Shown piece by piece: positions 7,355 through 15,534 of a stretch of DNA of 49,591 nt. Location: positions 1 to 49,591 of the forward strand of contig CAJTCU010000019.1 of the NCBI GenBank assembly GCA_910574935.1, given 5' to 3'. The number at the start of each line of letters is the position of its first letter. Position 1 is the first letter of the stretch. Origin of the DNA: Oscillospiraceae bacterium. GTDB lineage: Bacteria > Bacillota > Clostridia > Oscillospirales > Acutalibacteraceae. The position numbers were made by a program, and so were the translations under genes. A model generated the notes under the pieces. The model worked only from the letters and a program-made list of their open reading frames with translations. It was not told the origin of the DNA and ran no database searches.

Positions 7355-8758
7355 TCATCGCGCTCCCTGCTGGCGGTCACGATTTTTCTCTTTCTCCGTC
7401 ACGCCCAAAATCCGCTCCACGTTGTTTTTGGCGGTGAGCAACTCTATCATTTTTGCCTTGGCCTGCTTGTACTCTGGATACCGCTTTCTGTTCTCAGTCT
7501 TCAACATGGCATACTCCTGTTTCAGCGATTGCATGGATGGCAGTTTCTTCAAACCGAGAGAATCAAAGTACCGCTTCGCCGCTTGACAGGCCGTGATTTC
7601 GCTGCTATGCTGTTCATAAAATTTCTCCCGTTTCCTGCCCGTCAATTTCCGATACTGCGCGTAAATTTCCCTCGTCTTTCCATAAGCGCCGATGTGCTTT
7701 TGCAGTTCGGAGATGTCCTTCATTCTTGCGCTGGCGGCTTTCGACTGGTCGGATAAATCGTTGAATTTTTGCACCGCCGCATCACAGACTTTCTCCAATT
7801 CGCCAAGGTCTGTCAGCCCTTTTTCCTGCAAGTAGATAACCGTCTTTGCCATCTCTTTGAGATTGAAAATTTTCGCCCACCGCTCGAATCCGGGAGAGTT
7901 GGCCTGCTGCATTTTCGCTTGAATATCAATCAGCAAATTGGGCCTGGATTGTACCGCAGCTTTCGCTTTGGGAACGATAATCCGCTTGCCGGAAATGCGC
8001 TCCATAATCGCCGTTTCAGAGTAATCCGCGCCGAGGGAATTACAGCGGACGAACCTCTTGCCATTTTGAATCTTGAACGCAAGGTGCTTGCCCCGCTTCA
8101 CCTCCGCTCCTGCCGTTTTCATAGCGGCGAGGAAGCTGTCAAAATCTTTACAGCCTTGACCGAGGGCGGTGTCGATGATCTGCTCCAACTGGCCCCGGAC
8201 GGTAGGCGGTTTATCCTCTCCCAGCCAGGTGCCGTAGCTGCCCCGGCTGGGCTTCGGCTCCGCAATCACCGACAGGCCATTTTCCAGACACAGCATATCA
8301 GAGATTTTACGAATTGCGAACGAGGACCGCCAGAAGTTTCGGAATTTCCTGGTGCAGTCTATGGCGGTCGAGTTGAACACAATATGCGAGTGAATGTGAT
8401 GCTTGTCCACATGGGTGCAGACGATAAAAGCGTGTTTCCCCTTGGTCAGCGACATAGCCAGATCATAGCCGATCTTATTCGCCAGTTCCGGCGTGATTTC
8501 CCCAGGCTTGAACGATTGCCGCAGGTGGTAGGCAATCACATCATTGTCCTTCCGTTCCCTGCCGGTAGTGGCGGCATACTGCCGCTTGGAAAATAGAAAC
8601 TCCTGGTCAACGATAGACGGGTTACACTGGTAGGCCGTGACCAGATCGCCGCCATTGGTTTTCTCTGGATTCTCTACATAGTCCGTCACCCGGCCCAGGG
8701 CTTCGGCCACGGTCCGGCCCTTGCCGCTGTGCAGGGGCATCAAGCGCGTTGCTGCCAT
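7355..8758 (-). CDS. MobA/VirD2-family relaxase (mobilization nuclease)
   Basis: 467 residues from M-A-A-T-R-L-M-P-L-H-S-G-K-G-R-T. The metal-binding motif H-V-D-K-H-H-I-H-S-H-I-V-F-N lies at residues 116-129, and Y27 in D-Y-V-E-N-P-E-K-T is a good candidate for the strand-transfer tyrosine. The C-terminal half is a charged helical region. The protein would nick one strand at oriT and pilot it through a conjugation machine supplied by another element. The ATG at 8758 is preferred to the TTG at 8764 because AGGGGAGG is 8 bases upstream. It follows mobC on the same strand. The reading frame is full length with no breaks. Confidence 0.92.
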   Translation of the reverse strand: MAATRLMPLHSGKGRTVAEALGRVTDYVENPEKTNGGDLVTAYQCNPSIVDQEFLFSKRQYAATTGRERKDNDVIAYHLRQSFKPGEITPELANKIGYDLAMSLTKGKHAFIVCTHVDKHHIHSHIVFNSTAIDCTRKFRNFWRSSFAIRKISDMLCLENGLSVIAEPKPSRGSYGTWLGEDKPPTVRGQLEQIIDTALGQGCKDFDSFLAAMKTAGAEVKRGKHLAFKIQNGKRFVRCNSLGADYSETAIMERISGKRIIVPKAKAAVQSRPNLLIDIQAKMQQANSPGFERWAKIFNLKEMAKTVIYLQEKGLTDLGELEKVCDAAVQKFNDLSDQSKAASARMKDISELQKHIGAYGKTREIYAQYRKLTGRKREKFYEQHSSEITACQAAKRYFDSLGLKKLPSMQSLKQEYAMLKTENRKRYPEYKQAKAKMIELLTAKNNVERILGVTEKEKNRDRQQGAR

Positions 8759-8822
8759 TTTCAAAACCTCCCCTCAAAAGAAAATGGCGGTGAGCGAAAA
8801 ATCTTCGCCCACCACCAGACCG

Positions 8823-9158
8823 TTATTTGATTTTCGATAGCTGCTCCAAAATGCTGCCGAACAGACCGCTGGCCTCTGTCAGCTTGCCGCAGATTTCGTC
8901 CACTTCGTCGGGATAGACCCCGCCGCCAGAATTGACCCGGTGGGCAATCTGATTCACATTGTTGGAGGTATACCGCAGGAGTTTTGCGCACTCGTCCAGT
9001 TCCTTGATTTGCAGTTGGACAATGTAGCCGTCAATGCACATCTTCCGAATGTAGGCACTCATGTTGTGAACGCCCATCAGCGCCATTCTCTGTTCGATTA
9101 GGCCCCGTTCCTCGTCTGTAACTTTGAAATAGATACCGCGGCTCTTTTCTTTTGCCAT
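8823..9158 (-). CDS. mobC: MobC-like relaxosome accessory protein
   Basis: 111 residues from M-A-K-E-K-S-R-G-I-Y-F-K-V. The ribbon-helix-helix-like start (T-D-E-E-R-G-L-I-E-Q-R-M) and the family motif M-S-A-Y-I-R-K-M-C-I-D-G-Y are present, followed by L-L-R-Y-T-S-N-N-V-N-Q-I-A-H-R-V-N. MobC proteins bind oriT and help the relaxase open the DNA. AAGGGGGAG precedes the start. The gene is placed between the small HTH gene and the relaxase gene, the usual order in Tn4451-like mobilizable elements. A second, diverged copy is at 15087-15419. Confidence 0.88.
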   Translation of the reverse strand: MAKEKSRGIYFKVTDEERGLIEQRMALMGVHNMSAYIRKMCIDGYIVQLQIKELDECAKLLRYTSNNVNQIAHRVNSGGGVYPDEVDEICGKLTEASGLFGSILEQLSKIK

Positions 9159-9166
9159 ACTCCCCC

Positions 9167-9376
9167 TTATCTCCGCTTCTGCCATACGAGGTCATAGCCG
9201 AGAGCGTCAGCCAATTCCACCGCCTCTTTATATCGCAGGGATTCACGGCGCAGCTTGTCGGAGAGATTGGGGACGCTGGGACTCCATCCGTACTGCTCCG
9301 CCAGCTTCTCCACAAGTTCGCTCATGGTAAATCCCTCTCGGACAATATAGGCTTTGATTTCGTTCCTGATATTCAT
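9167..9376 (-). CDS. Small helix-turn-helix protein upstream of mobC
   Basis: 69 residues from M-N-I-R-N-E-I-K-A-Y-I-V-R-E-G, with a Cro/C1-like helix-turn-helix (T-M-S-E-L-V-E-K-L-A-E-Q-Y-G-W-S-P-S-V-P) and L-R-Y-K-E-A-V-E-L-A-D-A-L-G-Y. GAGAAGGAG precedes the ATG at 9376. It ends 8 bases before mobC, so the three genes 9376-7355 form one unit. It probably regulates the mobilization genes. Confidence 0.75.
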   Translation of the reverse strand: MNIRNEIKAYIVREGFTMSELVEKLAEQYGWSPSVPNLSDKLRRESLRYKEAVELADALGYDLVWQKRR

Positions 9377-9649
9377 AAAAATTGTACTCCTTCTCACAAT
9401 TTTGTTCGCCCTCCGGCGTAGAATTTGAAAACGCTCCCAGCAAACCGGGCAGACTGTTCACCATGCCCAGGTCACAGGAGCGCACATCGAATTTCAGCGT
9501 TTAGCGTGAAGTCATGCGAAATGATGAATACCAGCAGGGAAAAACGTATTGCGTTCGCCGCCCAGCATTGTATGTTTCCGCGAAAAAGCGCCATACTGAT
9601 GCCGTTCTATTCGCTGATTTCACATAGATTAAAATTTAGTGTGCAAAAC
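9377..9649. other. Intergenic stretch between the mob operon and the recombinase gene
   Basis: No convincing gene is visible on either strand. It must hold the promoter of the minus-strand HTH-mobC-relaxase unit. I see no repeat or tRNA. Confidence 0.5.
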
Positions 9650-9675
9650 GGGCGGCTTACCGAAGCAAGCCGCCC
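9650..9675 (-). terminator. Terminator of the element 1 recombinase gene
   Basis: GGGCGGCTT at 9650-9658 pairs perfectly with AAGCCGCCC at 9667-9675. On the minus strand a GTTTTG tract follows. It lies directly after the recombinase stop. Confidence 0.75.
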
Positions 9676-9680
9676 ATATC

Positions 9681-11495
9681 TCAGGTGCTTTCCGTATTCT
9701 GCTGGGCCTCCAAAGCCTTCTGCCGCCGTTTCGCCATGTACCGCCTGTTGTACTCGGCTTTCTTTGCCCGCTTCTTCCGAAGCTGCTCCTGTTCCTCCAA
9801 TTCTTCCGCAGTCGGTTCCGGGATAGGCACATCAAATTTGCCGATAAACTTCAGGTAAATGTCAACTTCCTGCGTCCGTTCGCCGGTAGACCTGTCCGCT
9901 TCATGGACAACGATCTTGTCCACAAACTCGTTAATCATCGGCGTGGTCAACTCGGAAAAATCGGTGTACTTCCTGGCAAGGGCCATAAACTGATCGACCT
10001 TTGCCGTATCCGCTTCAAAACTCTCCAAGTCCGCCTGTGCTTTCTGGATGGACGCTTCCAGCGTTTCCTGTTCCTGCTCGTATTCGGCAGACAGCACATC
10101 AAACCGCTTTTCGCTGATTTTGCCAATCGCATAGGATTCGTAAAGTTTCTTGACGATACCACCCAACTCTGCCGCCCGCTTCTGCTCCCGCCGCACACGT
10201 TGTTTCAGCGCCTTAACGGTTTCAGCCTGCCGGACCTCTGACGCGCTGCGAACCTTCTGAATAAACTCGGCCTCGTTCTTGATGGCGTAAGTGCTGGCGG
10301 AACGGATTGCCTCCAAGACCAACTCGCGTACAGCGGCAGTCCGAATGTAATGCTGCGAACAAGCGGTCTGAAAGCGGTCTCTGGCATGGTCATAGGTCGA
10401 GCAATAGTATTCATCTCGGTTTGATCTGCGTTTTCCGTTGGGTCTGCCCTGCCAGTCCCGCGCCCAGCCGCCAGCCCCCCGGTGGTTATACATCTTTGCG
10501 CCGCAGTCAGCGCAGAACATCAAGCCCGTCAGCGGATTAGCCTCTCCCAGCGTATCCGTCCGGCGCACGATCTTCCGCAGCTCCTGCGCCAGCTGCCATG
10601 TTCTTTCGTCTACGATGGCATCATGTGTGTTCTCGAAAATCACCCAATCCTCTTTTGCCGCCTTTTTAGCCCGCTTATCTTTATAGGATTCTTTGTAAGT
10701 GCGGAAGTTGACAGTGTGCCCCATATACTCCGGTTTTGTGAGCATATCAGAAATTGTGGTTCCCCGCCAGGTATAGCGTTCATCCGAATAGTCCCGGCTC
10801 TGGCAAGTCCCTTGGTTTCGCTGTCCCAGGTAGTAGGCGGGCCGTTCTACCTTTTCCGCTGTCAAAATGCGGGCGATCTGGTGAGGGCCGTTTCCCTCAA
10901 TCGTAAGCTGGAAAATCCGGCGCACAACCGCCGCTTCCTCGTCAATCAGCCAGTGTCCAGGGTCGTCCGGGTCCTTGCGGTAGCCGTAAATGACGTTGTT
11001 CGTGGTGTGCTTGCCGCTCATGCCCTTGGCCCGGAGTACGGCGGTCACTTTCCGGCTGCAATCCCGAATATACCATTCGTTTATGACATTCAAAAAGGGG
11101 GCGAACTCCCCGCTGCTTTGTACGCTGCTGTCTATACCGTTGGAGATGGCGATAAACCGGACGCCCTTTTCCCGAAACATAACCTCGGTATAGAAGCCAG
11201 TTTGGAGATAATCACGCCCAATCCGGCTCATATCCTTGGCAATCACACAGCCGACCTTTCCGGCCTCAATGTCCGCAATCAGGCGTTTCCAGTCCGGGCG
11301 GTCGAAGCTGCCGCCCGACCAGCCGTCGTCTGTGTAATGGGCACAGTTACTGAACCCATGCTGGGCAGCATACGTTTCGAGCATCAGTTTTTGATGAACG
11401 ATCGAGTTACTATCGCCCGCCGACATTTCATCGTCACGCGATAACCTCTCATAGAGGGCCGTGATCTTCTCTGTGTCCAACCGCTTTGTGTTCAT
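9681..11495 (-). CDS. Large serine recombinase of TnpX/TndX type (element 1 integrase)
   Basis: 604 residues, full length. The resolvase catalytic domain is at about 10-160, with the nucleophile S19 in Y-E-R-L-S-R-D-D-E and D-M-S-R-I-G-R-D-Y-L near 100. The Recombinase domain follows, then a zinc ribbon (C-A-D-C-G-A-K-M and later C-S-T-Y-D), a long coiled coil and a DUF4368-like end with Y-T-D-F-S-E-L-T-T-P-M-I-N-E-F. Such enzymes excise and integrate Tn4451-like elements through short core sites. AAGGGAG precedes the ATG, which overlaps the stop of the upstream tnpW gene as ATGA. It is the likely enzyme that put element 1 into the recombinase gene of the outer element. Confidence 0.95.
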   Translation of the reverse strand: MNTKRLDTEKITALYERLSRDDEMSAGDSNSIVHQKLMLETYAAQHGFSNCAHYTDDGWSGGSFDRPDWKRLIADIEAGKVGCVIAKDMSRIGRDYLQTGFYTEVMFREKGVRFIAISNGIDSSVQSSGEFAPFLNVINEWYIRDCSRKVTAVLRAKGMSGKHTTNNVIYGYRKDPDDPGHWLIDEEAAVVRRIFQLTIEGNGPHQIARILTAEKVERPAYYLGQRNQGTCQSRDYSDERYTWRGTTISDMLTKPEYMGHTVNFRTYKESYKDKRAKKAAKEDWVIFENTHDAIVDERTWQLAQELRKIVRRTDTLGEANPLTGLMFCADCGAKMYNHRGAGGWARDWQGRPNGKRRSNRDEYYCSTYDHARDRFQTACSQHYIRTAAVRELVLEAIRSASTYAIKNEAEFIQKVRSASEVRQAETVKALKQRVRREQKRAAELGGIVKKLYESYAIGKISEKRFDVLSAEYEQEQETLEASIQKAQADLESFEADTAKVDQFMALARKYTDFSELTTPMINEFVDKIVVHEADRSTGERTQEVDIYLKFIGKFDVPIPEPTAEELEEQEQLRKKRAKKAEYNRRYMAKRRQKALEAQQNTEST

Positions 11496-11713
11496 AGCGA
11501 ACTCCCTTCAAGCGGCTGGGTCATTTGTGGTATGTTCATTGTACCACAGTCCGCCGCATTTGTCACGGCCTCATGCTGAATTAAATGCAGAATTTTGTCG
11601 TTCATGGTTTCCTGGGCAGTATCGCTGAAATGTACCCGGAGTTTGTAGGTAGTGGAACCGATACGCCGGTAGATAGTGGCAGTTTTCGCCTCTGCTGGTT
11701 GAATTGTAGCTAT
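11492..11713 (-). CDS. tnpW: TnpW-like transposon-encoded small protein (start uncertain)
   Basis: The minus-strand frame ending at 11492 reads A-T-I-Q-P-A-E-A-K-T-A-T-I-Y-R-R-I-G and then T-T-Y-K-L-R-V-H-F-S, which matches the roughly 60-70 residue TnpW proteins encoded just before TnpX-type recombinases. Its stop overlaps the recombinase ATG as ATGA, so translation is coupled. No ATG lies near the expected beginning. GAAAGGAAGG at about 11717-11726 is a good ribosome binding site and would serve an ATA or ATT codon at 11713 or 11704; the nearest in-frame ATG, at 11884, would give an odd N-terminal extension. The function of TnpW is not established. Confidence 0.65.
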   Translation of the reverse strand: MATIQPAEAKTATIYRRIGSTTYKLRVHFSDTAQETMNDKILHLIQHEAVTNAADCGTMNIPQMTQPLEGSSL

Positions 11714-11783
11714 ATTTGCCTTCCTTTCTTGCGGTAGGCCGCAACCCGTGGTATGATGTTGGTGGGCGTTCCAGGCAAACGGA

Positions 11784-11831
11784 AAGCCAGCCCTCAGTTG
11801 CGTAATGTCGTTTGCAACCGAAAGCTGGCTT
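11784..11831 (-). promoter_or_regulatory. Leader hairpin upstream of tnpW
   Basis: AAGCCAGC (11784-11791) pairs with GCTGGCTT (11824-11831), and an inner TTGC pairs with GCAA. It lies in the probable 5' untranslated region of tnpW-recombinase and may control their expression. Confidence 0.45.
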
Positions 11832-12061
11832 GATGTGCCTATGTAGTTTTGTCGTGAAAGGACGATGGTTTTCACAGCGTCCAAAGCATCCTCTCACTAA
11901 TAGGAGAAAAACCGTGGGTAAAGCGGAACCATTTTCAAAAGATTTTTGAAATTTCCTTGGAGCGCCCCGGTTTGTTCGCCTATTTCTATTATACGGTGAA
12001 AATCGCCTGGACCACAAAAATATGGCGATAATGCAAGATTTGTCCATGCCGCTCAGAAAAA

Positions 12062-12407
12062 TTGCAAAAATGCAAGATGGAATCAAACTGCGCCAAGCAT
12101 GGTCTGGTCAGTAGTAAAATGCTGTTGACCAGAACCAAGAGTGCAAAATGCACACTTGGTCCTGGGTACAACGCGGCCGACAATTTGTCGGTGACGTTAC
12201 GGACAAATTGTCCGTTTGGTTTTGGCCTGCGTCATTTTGCTGCTGACCACAAAATCAGAACGCCATTTGTTGTTCTGATTGGTGGCGGTCAAAATGTCCG
12301 GCACCAGCAGAGAGAGGTGATGGCATATTTCGCTGCCACCTCAACGGCAACGTGACGGAAATTTTGACCACAACGTTGGCAAAAATCAGAATTACATTTC
12401 TGATTTT
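12062..12407. repeat. Dense array of inverted repeats near the right end of element 1
   Basis: At least seven separate hairpins lie in about 350 bases: 12062-12075; 12104-12132 (7 bp); 12134-12160 (11 bp with one mismatch); 12177-12191 (7 bp, 1-base loop); 12199-12215 (8 bp, 1-base loop); 12253-12280 (9 bp); and 12382-12407 (10 bp). In addition 12287-12300 pairs with 12356-12369 at 13 of 14 positions. No gene is visible here. The stems differ in sequence but share loops or flanks rich in AAAATG or AATTTG. Confidence 0.8.
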
Positions 12408-12529
12408 CAGCGGAATTATTGTATTGGGCGAGGCATTACCACCTTTCTGGCTATATTCATTCACCACAAATGACCAGCCGCTATGTTATATTTGGGTAGC
12501 TTTTCTAAACTACCCTTTATAACATACAT

Positions 12530-13712
12530 CCTCATACAGCTTTTTCACAAGCCCGTCAAGCTCTTTGTGCCGCTTCTGTGCCTTATTGATTTTCTGCTTA
12601 CATTCCTTGACGGTCTTTTCTTGGTTCTGGTCGGACGCTTCCCGGACACGCTCTGTAAACTCTTTTTCATTGTGCCGTACATACCAGCTTACCCGCTGGA
12701 TAACGGCAAGGATAGCGGCTTCAATCTTTGCCGTAGGGATATGGTGCATGGTGCAGTCATGGATTAAATGGCGGTAGCCGGAGCAGATAAAAGCGTCCTC
12801 AATCCATTTCCCTTGTACAAGGTTGTAGCGGTGTGTGAGTTTTGAACCGCAGTCGGCACAGTAGAGAAGCCCGGTCAAGCGGTTAGGGACGTTCTGCCGT
12901 TTAGGTGCGCGGCGTACCGTTTCCCGTATCTTCTGTACGGTCTGCCACGTTTCCACGTCCACAATGGCGGGGATTGCGCCCTCAAAAATATATTGTTCCT
13001 CCGGCGCGGTCTTGCGGCTGCTCTTGGTCTTGTAGTTCTCGCATACAGTTTTCCCTAATACCTTGCGCCCTGTGTATTCCGGGCGTTTCAGTATGTAGCC
13101 GATAGTGGTCGCTGACCATGCGTAGGGGTCTGTGTATTTTGCCGCCCGGACTGGCTCGCCTGTCCGTTTCCAATGCTCGGACGGGATAGGGATTTTCTCG
13201 GCGCGGAGTGCCTTTGCTATGCTGGCTATGGTTTCCCCGGTAAGGACACTCTGGAAGATACGACGCACAACGGCGGCGGCTTCCTCGTCAATCACCCACT
13301 CGCATTTTTCCTCTTTGGAAGCGCGGTAGCCATAGCAGACACTCCCGGAACAGCGCAAGCCCTTTTCCATTCTGGACTTGAAAACAGCCTTGATTTTGCG
13401 GCTGGTGTCGGCAACGTACCACTCGTTTATCACGTCACGGAAGATAGACATAATATCAAAGCCGTTGGCGGTGTCAAGGTTGTCATTTGCGGCGATAAAA
13501 CGCACATGGTACTCGTCAAAGGTGCGCTTTAATAGCCCCACTTCAACCACGTCACGCCCGATTCGGCTCTGGTCTTTGATGATAACCGTTGCCACGTTCC
13601 CCGCCCGGATTTCCTCTAACATAGCGTCCAGCCCCGGACGCTTGAACGTAGTTCCCCGGATTCCGTCATCGGTAAAGTGCCGGATATTGGAAAAGCCGTT
13701 TTTTCTTGCATA
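12530..13712 (-). pseudogene. Middle third of the split large serine recombinase
   Basis: The frame runs from Y-A-R-K-N-G-F-S-N-I-R-H-F-T-D-D-G through D-Q-S-R-I-G-R-D-V-V-E-V (catalytic domain), the Recombinase domain, a zinc ribbon (L-L-Y-C-A-D-C-G-S-K-L, later F-I-C-S-G-Y) and coiled coil, to K-K-L-Y-E at the element 1 boundary. A few non-host codons and a stop at 12510 follow. It lacks the catalytic serine, which is on the fragment at 23362-23264. At the other end it abuts, head to head, a plus-strand recombinase fragment at 13713. It is the middle part of the gene that element 1 and element 2 interrupted. Confidence 0.88.
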
Positions 13713-14458
13713 AGCGGCGCTGTGAGGAACTGGACACCATCATCAGGAAGTTGTACGAATCCTACGCGGTGGGGCGCATCGGCGAGGAACGCTTCGACAC
13801 CCTTCTTACCGGGTATGAGCAGGAGCAGACTGCACTCCGACAGTCTGTCACGGAGGCGGAAGCGGCTCTAGACAGCTTCGAGCAAGACACCGCCAATGTG
13901 GAACGCTTCCTTGCCCTGGCAAAGAAGTACACGGATTTCTCGGAGCTGACTACGCCGATGATTAACGAATTTATTGAGAAGATTATCGTCCACGCCCCGG
14001 AAAAGATAGACGGTGACCGGACGCAGGAAGTGGACATCTATCTGAAATTCATCGGACGGTTTGACCTCCCCGCCCCAGAACTGACGCCGGAGGAAGAAAA
14101 GCGGCAGGCTTCTCTGCACCGGCATCGGGTCAAGAGCCGGGAACGCTATCAGAAGATCAAGGCCGGAGAACACGCGGTCGGCCAGCCGTTCAAGCTGATC
14201 TGCAAATGCTGTGGGGAAGAATTTGAATCCACGCGGTCGAACACTCTGTTCTGCGGCCCGAGCTGCCGAGCGAAATTCTACCGGCAGGAGGCGGCGGAAA
14301 GCAGAAAGCGGGAATGTGTCTGCGAGAACTGCGGGAAAGTGTTCACCACAACCAGAAGCGATGTGAAATACTGCTGTGAGGCTTGCCAAAGGAAAGCGCA
14401 CAGCAAAATGCGGTATCGGCAGAAGCGGGCGGAGGACCAGAGCGCAGAAATCGTATAA
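13713..14458 (+). pseudogene. C-terminal fragment of a second serine recombinase with two added zinc-finger motifs
   Basis: Reading begins within the coiled coil (R-R-C-E-E-L-D-T-I-I-R-K-L-Y-E-S-Y-A-V-G-R-I-G) and passes through Y-T-D-F-S-E-L-T-T-P-M-I-N-E-F, the conserved DUF4368-like end. It then continues into two Cys modules, C-K-C-C-G-E-E-F with F-C-G-P-S-C and C-E-N-C-G-K-V-F with Y-C-C-E-A-C. The catalytic and recombinase domains are absent. The ATG at 13706 falls across the junction and is accidental. The fragment is the remnant integrase of element 2, cut by a deletion that also joined it head to head with the host recombinase. The tandem zinc fingers are unusual for the family. Confidence 0.8.
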
Positions 14459-14522
14459 ATATGGTATGGGGCGGGTAGATATTTTTGGCCCGCCCCGTTC
14501 CGTGAAAGGAGGGACAAATCCC

Positions 14523-14897
14523 ATGTGGAACTGTGACTGGGAATATGAAAATCAGGACACGCTGAAACAATGGTATGAAGAAAAACTCGCCGGGATAAGG
14601 CCGTACTCGTCTGTGCGGAAAATCATCTGTAAGGGTTGCGGACGGGATTTCTACACGTTGATCGAAAGCAAGAAATATTGCTATTATGGGCTGTGCGGCA
14701 ACCGGGGATATCAGAAGGATTTGAAGCAGCGGAGATTGGAAAAGCGTCAAAACCGTATCTGCAAGGGCTGTGGAAAAACCTTCACCCCCAAACGGTCGGA
14801 TGCGGTCTACTGCTGTAATGCCTGCCGCCAGCGGGCGTATCGCCAAAGCGTTACGGATAAGGTATGTGGTCAAATTGACCCTTTACCTCAACTGTAA
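14523..14897 (+). CDS. Small zinc-finger protein of element 2
   Basis: 124 residues from M-W-N-C-D-W-E-Y. Two Cys modules are visible: I-C-K-G-C-G-R-D-F with Y-C-Y-Y-G-L-C, and I-C-K-G-C-G-K-T-F with Y-C-C-N-A-C-R-Q-R. The second resembles the modules on the tail of the preceding recombinase fragment (F-T-P-K-R-S-D-A-V-Y-C-C against F-T-T-T-R-S-D-V-K-Y-C-C), so the two probably arose by duplication. GAAAGGAGGG precedes the ATG. It is likely a DNA-binding accessory protein; no specific function is known to me. Confidence 0.7.
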   Translation: MWNCDWEYENQDTLKQWYEEKLAGIRPYSSVRKIICKGCGRDFYTLIESKKYCYYGLCGNRGYQKDLKQRRLEKRQNRICKGCGKTFTPKRSDAVYCCNACRQRAYRQSVTDKVCGQIDPLPQL

Positions 14898-14970
14898 CGC
14901 AAATCAGTGGATTAGCGGTGCGGACAGAATATGACACCACCACTATCTGTAACGGGAATACGGAATATGC

Positions 14971-15011
14971 GCCGGACATGGGTATTCGCCTCCCGTGTCC
15001 GGCCATTTTTT
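14971..15011 (+). terminator. Terminator after the zinc-finger gene
   Basis: GCCGGACA (14971-14978) pairs with TGTCCGGC (14996-15003), with extra GGG/CCC pairing inside, followed by CATTTTTTG. Confidence 0.85.
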
Positions 15012-15086
15012 GAAAATCTGATTTGTGGTACAATGCCGAAAATCAAAAACGGTTGATTTATTTGCGATAGGAGGAAGCAAAAAGCA

Positions 15087-15419
15087 ATGAGTAAACGGAC
15101 CGAGGAATTGAAAATCCGCATCTCGCCGGAGGACAAGGAGCGGATAAAACTCAAAATGGAGGACGCCGGAATTCTGACTATGAGCGCCTATGTCCGCAAG
15201 ATGGCGTTGGACGGAATTTGTATCCGGCTGGACCTGAAGGATGTGCGCCAGCTTACTGTCATGCTCCGGCGATGCTCCGATAATCTGAACCAGTACGCTA
15301 AACGGGCGAACGAAACCGGGAGCATCTATGCGGCGGACATTGAAGATTTACAGAACCGCCTGGACGAGATTTGGGAATTGTCCAGACAGTTGCTTGCGAG
15401 CCTTGCCGCAATCCGGTAG
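15087..15419 (+). CDS. mobC: MobC-like relaxosome accessory protein of element 2
   Basis: 110 residues from M-S-K-R-T-E-E-L-K-I-R-I-S-P-E-D-K-E-R-I. It carries the family motif M-S-A-Y-V-R-K-M-A-L-D-G and then M-L-R-R-C-S-D-N-L-N-Q-Y-A-K-R-A-N. ATAGGAGGAAG precedes the ATG. It is related to the protein at 9158-8823 but clearly diverged, consistent with a separate element of the same broad class. A relaxase gene would be expected next; instead the oriT-like module begins at once and then the end of the defence operon converges from the other strand. The relaxase appears to have been lost or replaced. Confidence 0.85.
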   Translation: MSKRTEELKIRISPEDKERIKLKMEDAGILTMSAYVRKMALDGICIRLDLKDVRQLTVMLRRCSDNLNQYAKRANETGSIYAADIEDLQNRLDEIWELSRQLLASLAAIR

Positions 15420-15534
15420 CGGCAAGAGGTACAGACCAGCCCCGTTTTTCTTTTTCCAGCAAGGCCGTGTCTGCCGCTTCTCCGGCTCTCCAAGGGGCGC
15501 AAGCCCCGCCTGTTCCTGCACCGCAGGGACAACA

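Larger units (their letters stand above)
3743..12534 (+). mobile_element. Element 1: mobilizable TnpX-type element carrying oleate hydratase
   Basis: The element is bounded by the 5-base direct repeat CCTCA at 3743-3747 and 12530-12534. Deleting one copy plus the intervening DNA restores an open recombinase reading frame (L-Y-E-G-N-A-T-G-K). The ends are imperfect inverted repeats: the left end contains TTTGTCAAGGGTGTTTTAG and the right end, reverse-complemented, ATAAAGGGTAGTTTAGAAAA. The cargo is tetR, ohyA and a membrane protein. The mobility genes are relaxase, mobC, a small HTH gene, a full-length serine recombinase and tnpW. A hairpin-rich zone lies near the right end. Length is about 8.8 kb. 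All parts needed for excision and mobilization appear intact, but activity is inferred. Confidence 0.85.

Noticed and set aside
7769-8596. 275-codon open frame antisense to the relaxase gene
   Set aside because: Shadow frame; the minus-strand relaxase has clear catalytic motifs.
10482-11444. 320-codon open frame antisense to the element 1 recombinase
   Set aside because: Shadow frame without motifs.
12062-12407. CRISPR array
   Set aside because: The repeats are inverted, not direct, differ from one another in sequence, and have no regular spacers or cas genes.
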